From positions 434,001-498,000 of the forward strand of contig NZ_CP160631.1 of assembly GCF_040783975.1 (NCBI RefSeq): a DNA stretch of 64,000 nucleotides, given 5' to 3'. Source of the DNA: Pantoea sp. Ep11b. GTDB lineage: Bacteria; Pseudomonadota; Gammaproteobacteria; Enterobacterales; Enterobacteriaceae. Below the pieces are notes generated by a model that was given only the letters and a program-made list of their open reading frames with translations, was not told the DNA's origin and made no database searches. Both the position numbers and the translations under genes were made by a program. Below, one piece after another: positions 7,947-16,147 of this stretch; the first letter of the stretch is position 1, and each line of letters opens with the position of its first letter.

Positions 7947-8921
7947 ATGAAACCCGCTGTAATTCTCTACAAAAAACTGCCTGACGATCTCTATGCCCGC
8001 CTGGCTGAACAGTGTGACGTGACGGAAATCAGTGACCTCTCGCCAGAAAATCAGCAGCAACACGCTGAGGCGTTCCGGCAGGCCGAGGGGCTGCTGGGAT
8101 CGGGCGGTAAAGTGAACGGGGACCTGCTGGCAAAAATGCCGAATCTGCGCGTCTGCTCCAGCGTCTCGGTAGGCTATGACAATTTTGATGTCGAGGCGCT
8201 CAACCAGCGTAACGTGGTGCTGATGCACACCCCGACCGTTCTGACCGAAACCGTTGCGGATACCATGATGGCGCTGGTGCTGAGCACGGCGCGCCGCGTG
8301 CCGGAGCTGGATGCCTGGGTCAAAGCGGGCCACTGGCAGAAGAGCATCGGCCCGGCGCAGTTCGGCATCGACGTGCATCATAAAACCCTGGGTATTCTCG
8401 GCATGGGCCGTATCGGCATGGCGCTGGCGCAGCGCGCCCACTTTGGCTTCGGCATGAACATCCTCTACAACGCACGCCGTGAACATGAAGAGGCGCAGAC
8501 GCGCTTTGGCGCACGGCGCTGTGACCTGGAGACGCTGCTGAAAGAGAGTGATTTCGTCTGCATCAGCCTGCCGCTGACGCGCGAAACGCACCATCTGATC
8601 GGTGCCGCTGAACTGGCGCTGATGAAGCCGGATGCGGTGCTGATTAACGCCGGTCGCGGGCCGGTGGTGGATGAACAGGCGCTGATCGCCGCGCTGCAGG
8701 CGGGCAAGCTGCACGCCGCCGGACTGGATGTGTTTGAGCAGGAGCCGGTCGCTGCCGACTCTCCGCTGCTGTCGCTGCCCAACGTGGTCACCCTGCCGCA
8801 CATCGGTTCTGCCACGCATGAAACCCGTTACGGCATGATGCAGGATGCAGTGGAAAACCTCATCGCTGCGCTCGGCGGAAGCGTCGATAAAAACTGCGTT
8901 AACCCGCAGGCGCTGAAGTAA
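7947..8921 (+). CDS. ghrB: 2-hydroxyacid dehydrogenase: glyoxylate/hydroxypyruvate/2-ketogluconate reductase
   Basis: A 324-residue NAD(P)H-dependent D-2-hydroxyacid dehydrogenase. The nucleotide motif [18 protein letters not shown] and the catalytic Arg ([11 protein letters not shown]), Glu (FEQEP) and His ([10 protein letters not shown]) are all present. It closely resembles E. coli GhrB (TkrA/YiaE), which reduces glyoxylate, hydroxypyruvate and 2-ketogluconate. In Pseudomonas the fourth kgu gene, kguD, encodes a 2-keto-6-phosphogluconate reductase of this same family. In E. coli ghrB follows yiaD directly, so the kgu genes may have been inserted between them here. ATG 7947 with CGGGAG upstream is preferred to a TTG 18 bases earlier. 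Confidence 0.9.
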   Translation: MKPAVILYKKLPDDLYARLAEQCDVTEISDLSPENQQQHAEAFRQAEGLLGSGGKVNGDLLAKMPNLRVCSSVSVGYDNFDVEALNQRNVVLMHTPTVLTETVADTMMALVLSTARRVPELDAWVKAGHWQKSIGPAQFGIDVHHKTLGILGMGRIGMALAQRAHFGFGMNILYNARREHEEAQTRFGARRCDLETLLKESDFVCISLPLTRETHHLIGAAELALMKPDAVLINAGRGPVVDEQALIAALQAGKLHAAGLDVFEQEPVAADSPLLSLPNVVTLPHIGSATHETRYGMMQDAVENLIAALGGSVDKNCVNPQALK

Positions 8922-8940
8922 TCCTCACGCCTTTCCATTG

Positions 8941-8959
8941 CGCCCGCCGATGGCGGGCG
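8941..8959 (+). terminator. Terminator hairpin after ghrB
   Basis: CGCCCGCC and GGCGGGCG pair with a 3-base loop 19 bases after the ghrB stop, followed by TTAT. It is a likely intrinsic terminator of the kgu/ghrB unit. Confidence 0.6.
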
Positions 8960-9002
8960 TTATGGTGGACCCCCGATTCGCTATCACAAATATTTAACCG
9001 CT

Positions 9003-10253
9003 ATGTCCTTTTCTCAGTTCGGCGACAAATTTACTCAACATTCCGGCATCTCACGTCTGATGGAAGATATGGGCGCGGGCCTGCGTACGCCTGACACTAT
9101 CATGCTGGGCGGCGGTAATCCGGCGCAGATCCCGGCCATGAACGACTACTTTCAGCAGCTGCTGCTGCAGATGCATGAGGAAGGCAAACTCAGCGAGGCG
9201 CTCTGTAACTATGACGGCCCGCGTGGTAAGGCGACGCTGCTGGCGTCGCTGGCAGCACTGCTGAGCGAGCAGCTTGGCTGGCCGATCACTGCGCAGAACA
9301 TCGCCCTGACCAACGGCAGCCAGAGCGCCTTCTTCTATCTGTTTAATCTGTTTGCCGGTCGCCGGGCCGATGGCAGCAAAAAGCGGGTGCTGTTCCCGCT
9401 GGCGCCGGAATATCTGGGCTATGCGGATGCCGGTCTGGAAGAGGGGCTGTTTGTCTCGGCGAAGCCGAACATTGAGCTGCTGCCGGAAGGGCAGTTTAAA
9501 TATCATGTCGATTTCGAACATCTGCCGATGAACGATGAGGTCGGGCTGATCTGCGTCTCGCGTCCCACGAACCCCACCGGCAACGTCATCACTGACGATG
9601 AGCTGATGCAGCTCGATGCGCTGGCGCAGCAGCATGATGTGCCGCTGCTGATCGACAACGCCTACGGCGTGCCGTTCCCCGGCATTATCTTCAGCGAGGT
9701 CCGTCCGCTGTGGAATCCCAATATCATCCTCTGCATGAGCCTGTCAAAACTCGGCCTGCCGGGCGCGCGCTGCGGCATCATCATCGCTGACGAGAAGACC
9801 ATCTCGGCGCTGAGTAACATGAACGGCATCATCAGCCTGGCGCCAGGCAGTATCGGCCCGGCTATCGCCCACGAGATGATCGGTCGCGGCGATCTGCTGC
9901 GTCTCTCTGAAGAGGTGATTAAGCCGTTTTATCAGCAGAAGGTGCAGCAGACCCTTGCAATCCTGCGACGCTATCTGCCGGAAGATCGCTGCCTGATCCA
10001 CAAGCCGGAAGGGGCGATTTTCCTCTGGCTCTGGTTCCGCGATCTGCCGATCACGACAGAACTGCTTTATCAGCGCCTTAAGGCGCGTGGCGTGCTGATG
10101 GTGCCGGGCCACTTCTTCTTCCCCGGCCTGGAGCAGGCGTGGCCGCACACCCATCAGTGTATGCGGATGAATTATGTGCCGGACGCGGAGAACATTGAGC
10201 GGGCGGTGCAGATTCTGGCGGAAGAGGTCGAAATCGCCTGGCGCGACAGCTAA
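9003..10253 (+). CDS. avtA: Valine-pyruvate aminotransferase
   Basis: A PLP-dependent transaminase that exchanges amino groups between valine (or 2-aminobutyrate) and pyruvate, giving alanine and 2-ketoisovalerate. The 416 residues match E. coli AvtA throughout: the N-terminal LMEDMGAGLRTPDTIMLGGG, the cofactor-binding region with SRPTNPTGNV and IDNAYGVPFPG, and the PLP lysine in MSLSKLGLPGARCG. It ends in a 4-base convergent overlap with the MocR-type regulator gene. It is probably a core gene, though its amino-donor chemistry would suit the neighbouring biosynthetic operon. Confidence 0.94.
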   Translation: MSFSQFGDKFTQHSGISRLMEDMGAGLRTPDTIMLGGGNPAQIPAMNDYFQQLLLQMHEEGKLSEALCNYDGPRGKATLLASLAALLSEQLGWPITAQNIALTNGSQSAFFYLFNLFAGRRADGSKKRVLFPLAPEYLGYADAGLEEGLFVSAKPNIELLPEGQFKYHVDFEHLPMNDEVGLICVSRPTNPTGNVITDDELMQLDALAQQHDVPLLIDNAYGVPFPGIIFSEVRPLWNPNIILCMSLSKLGLPGARCGIIIADEKTISALSNMNGIISLAPGSIGPAIAHEMIGRGDLLRLSEEVIKPFYQQKVQQTLAILRRYLPEDRCLIHKPEGAIFLWLWFRDLPITTELLYQRLKARGVLMVPGHFFFPGLEQAWPHTHQCMRMNYVPDAENIERAVQILAEEVEIAWRDS

Positions 10254-11701
10254 TCCAGCGGCGTGCTTAACGACAGCTGGCACCACTGTGCCAGCTGCTG
10301 AATCGCCTGTTCCACCTCCCGGTTCCAGCCGAACCCGGCATTGAGCCGGAAGCAGTGATCGTAACGCGGGTCGGTGGCGAAAATGTGTCCCGGCGCAATG
10401 CCGATCCCCGCGTTGCGCGCTTTCAGAAACAGCTCGCGGACGTTCAGCGCCTGCCGGGGCATCTCCACCCACAGCACGTATCCCCCTTCCGGATCGGACA
10501 CCCGGGTTCCCGCCGGAAACTCCCGCAGCACCGACTGGCGCATTTCATGGATCTGCCGCGCCAGCTCGCGCCGCAGCTTGCGCAGGTGAGCGTCATAGCC
10601 GCCGCTGCGCAGCAGCTCCGCCACCGCCGCCTGCGACAGCACCGAGGTGCCCATGGTCGAGGTATATTTCAGCGAGGCGATTTTACGCATGTAGTTGACG
10701 CTGTGAACCCAGCCGATACGGATGCCGGGCGCCACGGTTTTCGAGAAGCCGCTGCAGAGAATGGCGTTGGGGCTGAAGGCGCGCATCGGAAAGGGACGCC
10801 GCTCGCCAAAGGCGGTATCGCCGAAGATATCATCCTCAATGATCACCACATCGTTTTCATCGGCCTGGCGGGCAATATAGGCTTTCTGCTCGTTGGGAAT
10901 GCTCTTGCCCAGCGGGTTGTTGACGTTACAGAGGGTAAGAAAGACCCGCACCGCCCGGCGCTGAAACAGCCCGGTCAGCTTCGCGACATTGATATATCCC
11001 TCCGGGCCGGCTTCCACCTCGATCACCCGCAGATTGAGGTTATGCAGCATCTGCAGCAGCACGAAATAGCAGGGTGACTCCACCGCCACCACATCTCCCG
11101 GCTGGGTGGTGGCCCGCAGCGACAGGGAGATTGCCTCAATGCAGCCGTTGGTGATCAGGATATCGTCGGCGCTGATATTGCAGCCGTAATCGACCGCGCG
11201 GCGGGCAATTTCCGTTTTCAGCGGCGCATAGCCGGTGCCCTTGACCGTATTGCCGAGCAGGGCCGGTTTGCTGTAGCCCATCTGACGCATCAGCAGGCCG
11301 AGGCGCCTGACCGGATAGAGCGCGCTGTCGCCGTTAGCCAGGTCGAGCCGCACCCGGCAGTCTGAGCCGAGCATCGCCAGGTGCAGTTCGGTCTGCTCAT
11401 CGAGCGGGGCGATGGCGCGCGGCTGTTCGCTGACGGCCGGCAGCTGGCGCGCCAGGGGCCGCTCCGGCGCAACGAAAAAGCCCGATTTCGGGCGGGCAAC
11501 GGCGTAGCGTTCATCCTCCAGCGTGCGCAGGGTTTTCAGCGCCGTGGTCAGGCTGACATTGTACTGGGTCGCCAGCGTGCGCACCGACGGCAGACGGCTG
11601 TCGGGCGCCAGCGAACCGGCATGAATGGCCTGCTTGATCTGTTCGGCTATCTGGCGGTAACGACTGCGCTGACTCTCCTGCTCACCGACAACATCGGCCA
11701 T
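10250..11701 (-). CDS. MocR/PdxR-type regulator: GntR helix-turn-helix fused to aminotransferase-like domain
   Basis: A 483-residue two-domain regulator. Residues 10-75 form a GntR winged helix (YRQIAEQIKQAIHAGS, LPSVRTLATQYNVSLTTALK). The rest is a fold-type I aminotransferase domain with NVNNPLGKSIP, IIEDDIFGD and the PLP-lysine segment SGFSKTVAPGIRIGW. MocR proteins sense amino acids or PLP adducts and usually control a divergent operon. Here the six-gene biosynthetic-type operon begins 157 bases away on the other strand, with direct and inverted repeats between. ATG 11701 with GGGGTGGAA upstream is chosen over a TTG at 11740. The closest known relatives are of the YdcR kind. Confidence 0.87.
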   Translation of the reverse strand: MADVVGEQESQRSRYRQIAEQIKQAIHAGSLAPDSRLPSVRTLATQYNVSLTTALKTLRTLEDERYAVARPKSGFFVAPERPLARQLPAVSEQPRAIAPLDEQTELHLAMLGSDCRVRLDLANGDSALYPVRRLGLLMRQMGYSKPALLGNTVKGTGYAPLKTEIARRAVDYGCNISADDILITNGCIEAISLSLRATTQPGDVVAVESPCYFVLLQMLHNLNLRVIEVEAGPEGYINVAKLTGLFQRRAVRVFLTLCNVNNPLGKSIPNEQKAYIARQADENDVVIIEDDIFGDTAFGERRPFPMRAFSPNAILCSGFSKTVAPGIRIGWVHSVNYMRKIASLKYTSTMGTSVLSQAAVAELLRSGGYDAHLRKLRRELARQIHEMRQSVLREFPAGTRVSDPEGGYVLWVEMPRQALNVRELFLKARNAGIGIAPGHIFATDPRYDHCFRLNAGFGWNREVEQAIQQLAQWCQLSLSTPLD

Positions 11702-11734
11702 CTGTTCCACCCCATATCGCGCTGATCTGTGCAT

Positions 11735-11760
11735 ATTCAACAGAGTACATTCAAAGTACT
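11735..11760. promoter_or_regulatory. Candidate MocR operator: direct and inverted repeats
   Basis: Two direct copies, ATTCAA-CAG-AGTAC (11735-11748) and ATTCAA-AGTAC (11749-11759), lie between the divergent regulator and operon. The AGTAC of the first and GTACT at 11756-11760 also form an inverted repeat with 7 bases between. MocR-family regulators commonly bind paired direct repeats of this sort. No footprint is implied. Confidence 0.5.
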
Positions 11761-11858
11761 TTAGGCTGCATCTCTTAATTATTCATGACGCTAAACAGCC
11801 CGGCGGTGCCGGGTTCAGGCCACCGCGTGGTGCCGTTCACCTGAAGGAAATGTGAGAA

Positions 11859-13325
11859 ATGAATAATCTGCCCGCCATGATGAAAGAGATTGAGACGTAT
11901 CTGTCACCCGCCATTATTGCGTCGGCGCAGCGTTGTGCGGCCCGTCTGCTGGCGGTGTTACCCCGGACGCGGCAGCCTGAGGAGAACCGGGTGCTACTCG
12001 CCTATGGCGGGGGAAAAGACAGCAGCTATATGGTGGCCTGGGTGCGTTACATCCAGGGGCTGATCTGGCAGCAGCAGGGCCGCACCTTCTCGCTGCGGGT
12101 CAGCACCAACCGCCATGCGGGGATGAATCAGAGCGTGATGGAGAATATCGACCGCGTTTATCAGGCGCTGGCCATGCACGACGATGAGCGGGTGGAGTGT
12201 CTGGTGGTGGATGGCCTGCTGATCCGGCCTTTCAGCCGGGACCTGCCGATGCCGGAGAGCGTGCGGCAGCAGAATCGCAACGATGTGCTGATGAATGGCC
12301 ACCGGTTTCGTGCCGATGCCCGCTCGACCTTCTGCAACGCCTGCAACCTCAGCATGGTGAACTCCTTTGGCCTGGCGGCGGACTACAACGGCGGCGTGGA
12401 TCTGATTATCACCGGTGACTCGCCGCAGGAGCAGGCCGCCTATCTGGCCTGGGCGCGCCATCTTTCACGCCTGTTTGATGCGCCGGTGGCGGACAAAAGC
12501 CGGGGCTTCAGCGGGTTTCTGCAGACGCTGGACGGCGTGGCCGGCCGCTACTTCAGCGAGGTGTATGGTGCCGATCAGCTGACGCCTGCGCACCGCATTA
12601 CCCATCAGCTGGCGCGCGATCCGCTGTTTTTCAATATCTATCAGGACACCGCCTATGAGGCGGGCGCGCACTGGGCGCTGCTCAGCGATTTTATGGGCTT
12701 CCGGTTTGATGCGCTGATGTTCAGTTTTTCTGAATCCGACTGCGGTAATCCGACGCTGATGGCGCACCTGCGCGGTCTGCGGGCCGAAACGCTGCTGCAG
12801 CGCAGCTATGGTGAAGGGATCCGGGAATATGTGCGTTTTGCGCTGGCGCTGATGGTGAAGAAAGAGTTTCCACCCGTGCTCATCGACGAGATGGCGGCGC
12901 GCTATCAGGATGAGGCCGCCATCCAGCGGCAGCGGCAGCGCGCTAGCGCGTTTGCGCGGGAGGCGTTTGATCTGCGCGACGAACAGCTGATCTGCCTGAT
13001 CTACTCCCCCTTCCTGGGACAGGGCGCGCAGCTCGGTCAGTGGCTGGCGCAGCAGCAGATTCCGCTCGATGAGGCGGCTATCCGCGACCTGCTCGATCAG
13101 CGCAGCGACGATCTGGCGCTGGCCCGGCAGCTGATGCAGCGCTCCGGCATGACGCTGTCGCAGATGCGGCACTGCTGGCAGAGCAGGCCGGTCAACTCGC
13201 TGCTGGAGGGAAAAAGTGACGATCCGCTGTCGCGCGTCCTGCGCTTTGATCCCCACAAGGCGGTGATTCAGGTCAGTAACGGTGTGCTGAACGACATCGT
13301 GACGGAAATCATTTCCGGGCGTTAA
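11859..13325 (+). CDS. PP-loop (adenine nucleotide alpha hydrolase) ATPase of a putative biosynthetic operon
   Basis: A 488-residue protein with the N-type PP-loop signature AYGGGKDSSYM at residues 48-58, used by enzymes that adenylate a carboxylate or carbonyl with release of pyrophosphate. A CNAC pair (Cys159, Cys162) could bind zinc or an iron-sulphur cluster, as in some tRNA-thiolation and sugar-amidotransferase members. The C-terminal 200 residues are Arg/Gln-rich and helical and match nothing I recognise. It is the first gene of the operon, 157 bases from the divergent MocR gene, with AAGGAA before the ATG. Next to a separate glutaminase (14605-15312) it could form a split asparagine-synthetase-like amide-forming pair. 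That is inference. Confidence 0.75.
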   Translation: MNNLPAMMKEIETYLSPAIIASAQRCAARLLAVLPRTRQPEENRVLLAYGGGKDSSYMVAWVRYIQGLIWQQQGRTFSLRVSTNRHAGMNQSVMENIDRVYQALAMHDDERVECLVVDGLLIRPFSRDLPMPESVRQQNRNDVLMNGHRFRADARSTFCNACNLSMVNSFGLAADYNGGVDLIITGDSPQEQAAYLAWARHLSRLFDAPVADKSRGFSGFLQTLDGVAGRYFSEVYGADQLTPAHRITHQLARDPLFFNIYQDTAYEAGAHWALLSDFMGFRFDALMFSFSESDCGNPTLMAHLRGLRAETLLQRSYGEGIREYVRFALALMVKKEFPPVLIDEMAARYQDEAAIQRQRQRASAFAREAFDLRDEQLICLIYSPFLGQGAQLGQWLAQQQIPLDEAAIRDLLDQRSDDLALARQLMQRSGMTLSQMRHCWQSRPVNSLLEGKSDDPLSRVLRFDPHKAVIQVSNGVLNDIVTEIISGR

Positions 13326-13342
13326 CCCGGTAAGGCAAGGCG

Positions 13343-14617
13343 ATGAAGAAGATTTTCCTGCAAATTGGCGCCACCCGCGACGGACTTAACCCCTGGTGTG
13401 CGGTGGCGAAGCGCGACGGGTACGTTACCGTGCTGGCGGAGATGGGCGACTTTATTGATTACCAGTCGATTAGCCTGGCGCTGCCGTTTGATCTGATCAT
13501 TCGCCTCGACCGCCCTGAAAACCCGTGGGAGGTGATGCAGGCCTGTCTGCACGCCGGTTTACTGGTGCATCCGACGGTGGTGCTGGCGGGCTTTGAAGCC
13601 TATAACACCAGTGCCGGACGGCTGCGTGAGATGCTGGCCGGGCCGGACGCGCCCGCCGCCTTTATCCCGCTGGATAAATATGCGCAGCGCATGGCGCTGA
13701 AAAAAGCCTGGCCGCGCTTTCCGCAGCCGGAGTTCCGCTTTTTCGCCTCGCCGCTCAGCATTCTGGAGGCCGGGCAGGCGCTGATCTATCCCTGCGTGGT
13801 GAAACCGGTGGATGGCGGCGGCGGGCTGGGTATCTGGCTGGTCGAGCACGCGGGCCAGCTGCACAGCGTGGTGCAGAAGCTGGTGCAGACCATGAACTAC
13901 GGCGGGCGCGGCTTCAGCGGCTTTATCGTGGAAAGCGCGCTGACGGGCACGGAATTTTCGCTGCAGGGCGTGGTGCATCAGGGCGCGCCTCAGGCGCTGA
14001 CCTGCTGTCAGAAAGTGATTGAACAGCCGCGGGATGCGGAGGGCTGCGTCAGCTTCTGCGAGTCGGGGCATGTGGCGATGGCGGCGACGGCCCTGCCTGC
14101 GTCGTTCATCAGCCTGATGCGCTTCTGCTGTGAAACCTTTGGCTACCGTCAGGGCGCGTTTCACATCGATTTTATCGTGGTCAACGGCGTACCCCATTTT
14201 CTGGAGATGGGGTTCCGGCTCTCTGGCATGGGGGTGGCCGCGCTGGTGCAGGCGGTGACGGGCGTCAACTGGGCGGAGATCGCTTTCCGGCTGGAGGCGG
14301 GCGGCACGTTGCCCCGCTTTGCGTTTGCCGGCTCCGGCGCGGTCGGTCAGCTGCGGTTACGGCAACCGGCGCAGCTGCAGGCGGCCGAACGCTGGATCGA
14401 CGACCATCAGCAGGGCGCGCTGCTGCCCGTCCTCAGATTGCCTGCGTTGCAGGTTTCGCCCCGTTCATCGCTCTATGCCGATCTGACCCGCCATGCGGGC
14501 ATTCTGGCAACGTTCAGCCTCTCCGCAACCTCGCGGGAACCCATTATGACCACGTTTCAGCAGATCGTTGACGCTCAGCCCGTCAGCGCAGGGAGAGACA
14601 AAGTATGTGCAGGATGA
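13343..14617 (+). CDS. ATP-grasp ligase
   Basis: A 424-residue ATP-grasp enzyme, a family that joins a carboxylate to an amine through an acyl-phosphate. Visible elements are the ATP-binding CVVKPVDGGGGLGIWLVE (Lys154 and glycine loop), the mid-domain EFSLQGVVHQG, and the magnesium region DFIVVNGVPHFLEMGFRLSG. At the last site the usual E-x-N-x-R reads E288-M-G-F-R292, so the metal-binding Asn is replaced by Gly. It begins 17 bases after the PP-loop gene and overlaps the amidotransferase gene by 13 bases, suggesting translational coupling. The substrate is unknown. A dipeptide or amino-acid amide linkage is the natural guess. Confidence 0.8.
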   Translation: MKKIFLQIGATRDGLNPWCAVAKRDGYVTVLAEMGDFIDYQSISLALPFDLIIRLDRPENPWEVMQACLHAGLLVHPTVVLAGFEAYNTSAGRLREMLAGPDAPAAFIPLDKYAQRMALKKAWPRFPQPEFRFFASPLSILEAGQALIYPCVVKPVDGGGGLGIWLVEHAGQLHSVVQKLVQTMNYGGRGFSGFIVESALTGTEFSLQGVVHQGAPQALTCCQKVIEQPRDAEGCVSFCESGHVAMAATALPASFISLMRFCCETFGYRQGAFHIDFIVVNGVPHFLEMGFRLSGMGVAALVQAVTGVNWAEIAFRLEAGGTLPRFAFAGSGAVGQLRLRQPAQLQAAERWIDDHQQGALLPVLRLPALQVSPRSSLYADLTRHAGILATFSLSATSREPIMTTFQQIVDAQPVSAGRDKVCAG

Positions 14618-15312
14618 TTATGGCGCACGGCCGGTTCGACAGCGCGCAGATTCTGGAGGCAGCGCGCGCCATGAGCTGTGGCGAAAGTGCCGATCACGAT
14701 GGCCCGATAAAGTCGCACCCCAACGGCTGGGGCTGTCTGTGGCTCGACGCGGGGGAGATCCGCACCCTGCACGGCACCGGCCCGTTCGCCGACGCGCTGC
14801 CGGGGATTGATGTGGATCGCCTGCGCAGCCGGTTTCTGGCGGTGCATGTCCGCCACGCCACGCTGAGTAAAAATCAGGGAATGGCGTTTTCTCATCCGCT
14901 GTGGCGCAACAGCGGCGGACATCAGTGGTACATGATGCATAACGGTTTTCTGCCGACGATCTATCGCCACCTCGGCCTGGCGGCGTCGCGCTTCGATTCA
15001 GAAGAGTATCTGCATTATCTGGTGGACGCGATCACGCCCGCCGATTTCACCCGCGACTATCTGCGCGCAAAAATGGCGCAGGTTGAGCCGGGCGGCAGCG
15101 CGGGCAATGCCATTTTCGTTACCCGCGACAAAGCCTGGGCGTGGCAGTGGTATCCGCACGACACGCCCTGGCCCGACTATTTTACGATGCACTTTCAGCA
15201 GCAGGAGGATTGCACGCTGATCGCCTCTGAACCCGTAGTGATACCTGGCAGCGCCGGTAACTGGCGGCGAATGAACAATCATGAACTCTATGAGATACCG
15301 TTTAGGGAGTGA
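14605..15312 (+). CDS. Class II glutamine amidotransferase (Ntn hydrolase), standalone
   Basis: A 235-residue Ntn-type glutaminase. Cys2 directly after the initiator Met (MCRMIMAHG) would be the N-terminal nucleophile. HPNGWGCLWL, the FLAVHVRHATLS region and MMHNGFLPTIY are the signature segments of the YafJ/EgtC-like class II domain. Such domains release ammonia from glutamine, or act as gamma-glutamyl amide hydrolases as EgtC does in ergothioneine biosynthesis. No synthetase domain is fused to it, so a partner protein, probably the PP-loop or ATP-grasp enzyme of the same operon, must supply the activated acceptor if it is an amidotransferase. Confidence 0.82.
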   Translation: MCRMIMAHGRFDSAQILEAARAMSCGESADHDGPIKSHPNGWGCLWLDAGEIRTLHGTGPFADALPGIDVDRLRSRFLAVHVRHATLSKNQGMAFSHPLWRNSGGHQWYMMHNGFLPTIYRHLGLAASRFDSEEYLHYLVDAITPADFTRDYLRAKMAQVEPGGSAGNAIFVTRDKAWAWQWYPHDTPWPDYFTMHFQQQEDCTLIASEPVVIPGSAGNWRRMNNHELYEIPFRE

Positions 15313-15317
15313 TAAAG

Positions 15318-16118
15318 ATGGCAATTTTCAATCAGTTCCGCGTGATTAATCCCAACATGTTTGTGGAATCGACCTGGCTGGATGACATCGTGACCGCCAG
15401 GGTGCCGCTGCTGGTGCTGCGCAATTTTCTGACCCCTGCGGTGCGTGAGGCGGTGGTGGCTGACCTGCAGCAGTGCCGGGAGAAGATCCGGGTTTCCCAC
15501 TATCCCAACGGCGCGCTGACCACGCTTGGCCCCTTTCTGGCACGCCACACCGCCGCCCCCGATAACTACTTTACCGAACTGCGCGATATCCAGCCGTCAC
15601 TGCCCGCCTCGCTGGAGACGCTGCGTGAGCAGATCTACCGCTGGGTTGAGCATGCGCTGCGGCTGGAAAGCCTGCGCGTCGCCCATGAGCCGGGGAAAGG
15701 TGACTACGCCGGTTCTATCGTCCGTTTTCACGCCGATGGCGTCGCGAACCCGCTGCATAACGACAATATCGTGCGCGATGCGGCCGCCACCTCGCTGGCG
15801 GTGACGAACATCCTGCATCAGCTCAGCTGCGTGGTCTGCCTGCAGGAATGCAGTGCGGGCGGAGCGCTGCGCATCTTCAACAAAAAGTGGGCGCCGGAGG
15901 ATGAGCAGTTCAAGACGGCCGGTGAGCTGGGGTATCGCCGCGGGGTGATCGAAAACAGCGAAATTTGCGAATTTTCGCCGCGCAGTGGCGATATTTATCT
16001 GTTTAATCCCGCTTTTTATCATGAGATCGATCGGGTCGACGGGGACACCCGCATCACGATGGGGTTCTTTTTCGGGCTGACCGACAAAAAGATGAAACAC
16101 GCTATCGCCTGGAGCTAA
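15318..16118 (+). CDS. 2-oxoglutarate/Fe(II)-dependent oxygenase-like protein
   Basis: A 266-residue protein with the double-stranded beta-helix pattern of prolyl-hydroxylase-like oxygenases. The iron facial triad can be read as His147-x-Asp149 (NPLHNDN) or His138-x-Asp140 (RFHADG), with the distal His235 (NPAFYHEI). Arg245 (GDTRITMGFFF) is a candidate 2-oxoglutarate salt-bridge residue. It would hydroxylate, epoxidise or desaturate an intermediate in the cytoplasm. A GTG at 15309 overlaps the previous stop, but ATG 15318 with TAGGGAG upstream is a better start. It is the fourth gene of the operon, almost contiguous with its neighbours. Confidence 0.75.
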   Translation: MAIFNQFRVINPNMFVESTWLDDIVTARVPLLVLRNFLTPAVREAVVADLQQCREKIRVSHYPNGALTTLGPFLARHTAAPDNYFTELRDIQPSLPASLETLREQIYRWVEHALRLESLRVAHEPGKGDYAGSIVRFHADGVANPLHNDNIVRDAAATSLAVTNILHQLSCVVCLQECSAGGALRIFNKKWAPEDEQFKTAGELGYRRGVIENSEICEFSPRSGDIYLFNPAFYHEIDRVDGDTRITMGFFFGLTDKKMKHAIAWS

Positions 16119-16147
16119 GCCGGGCTGTGCCAGAAGAGGAGAAGGGA

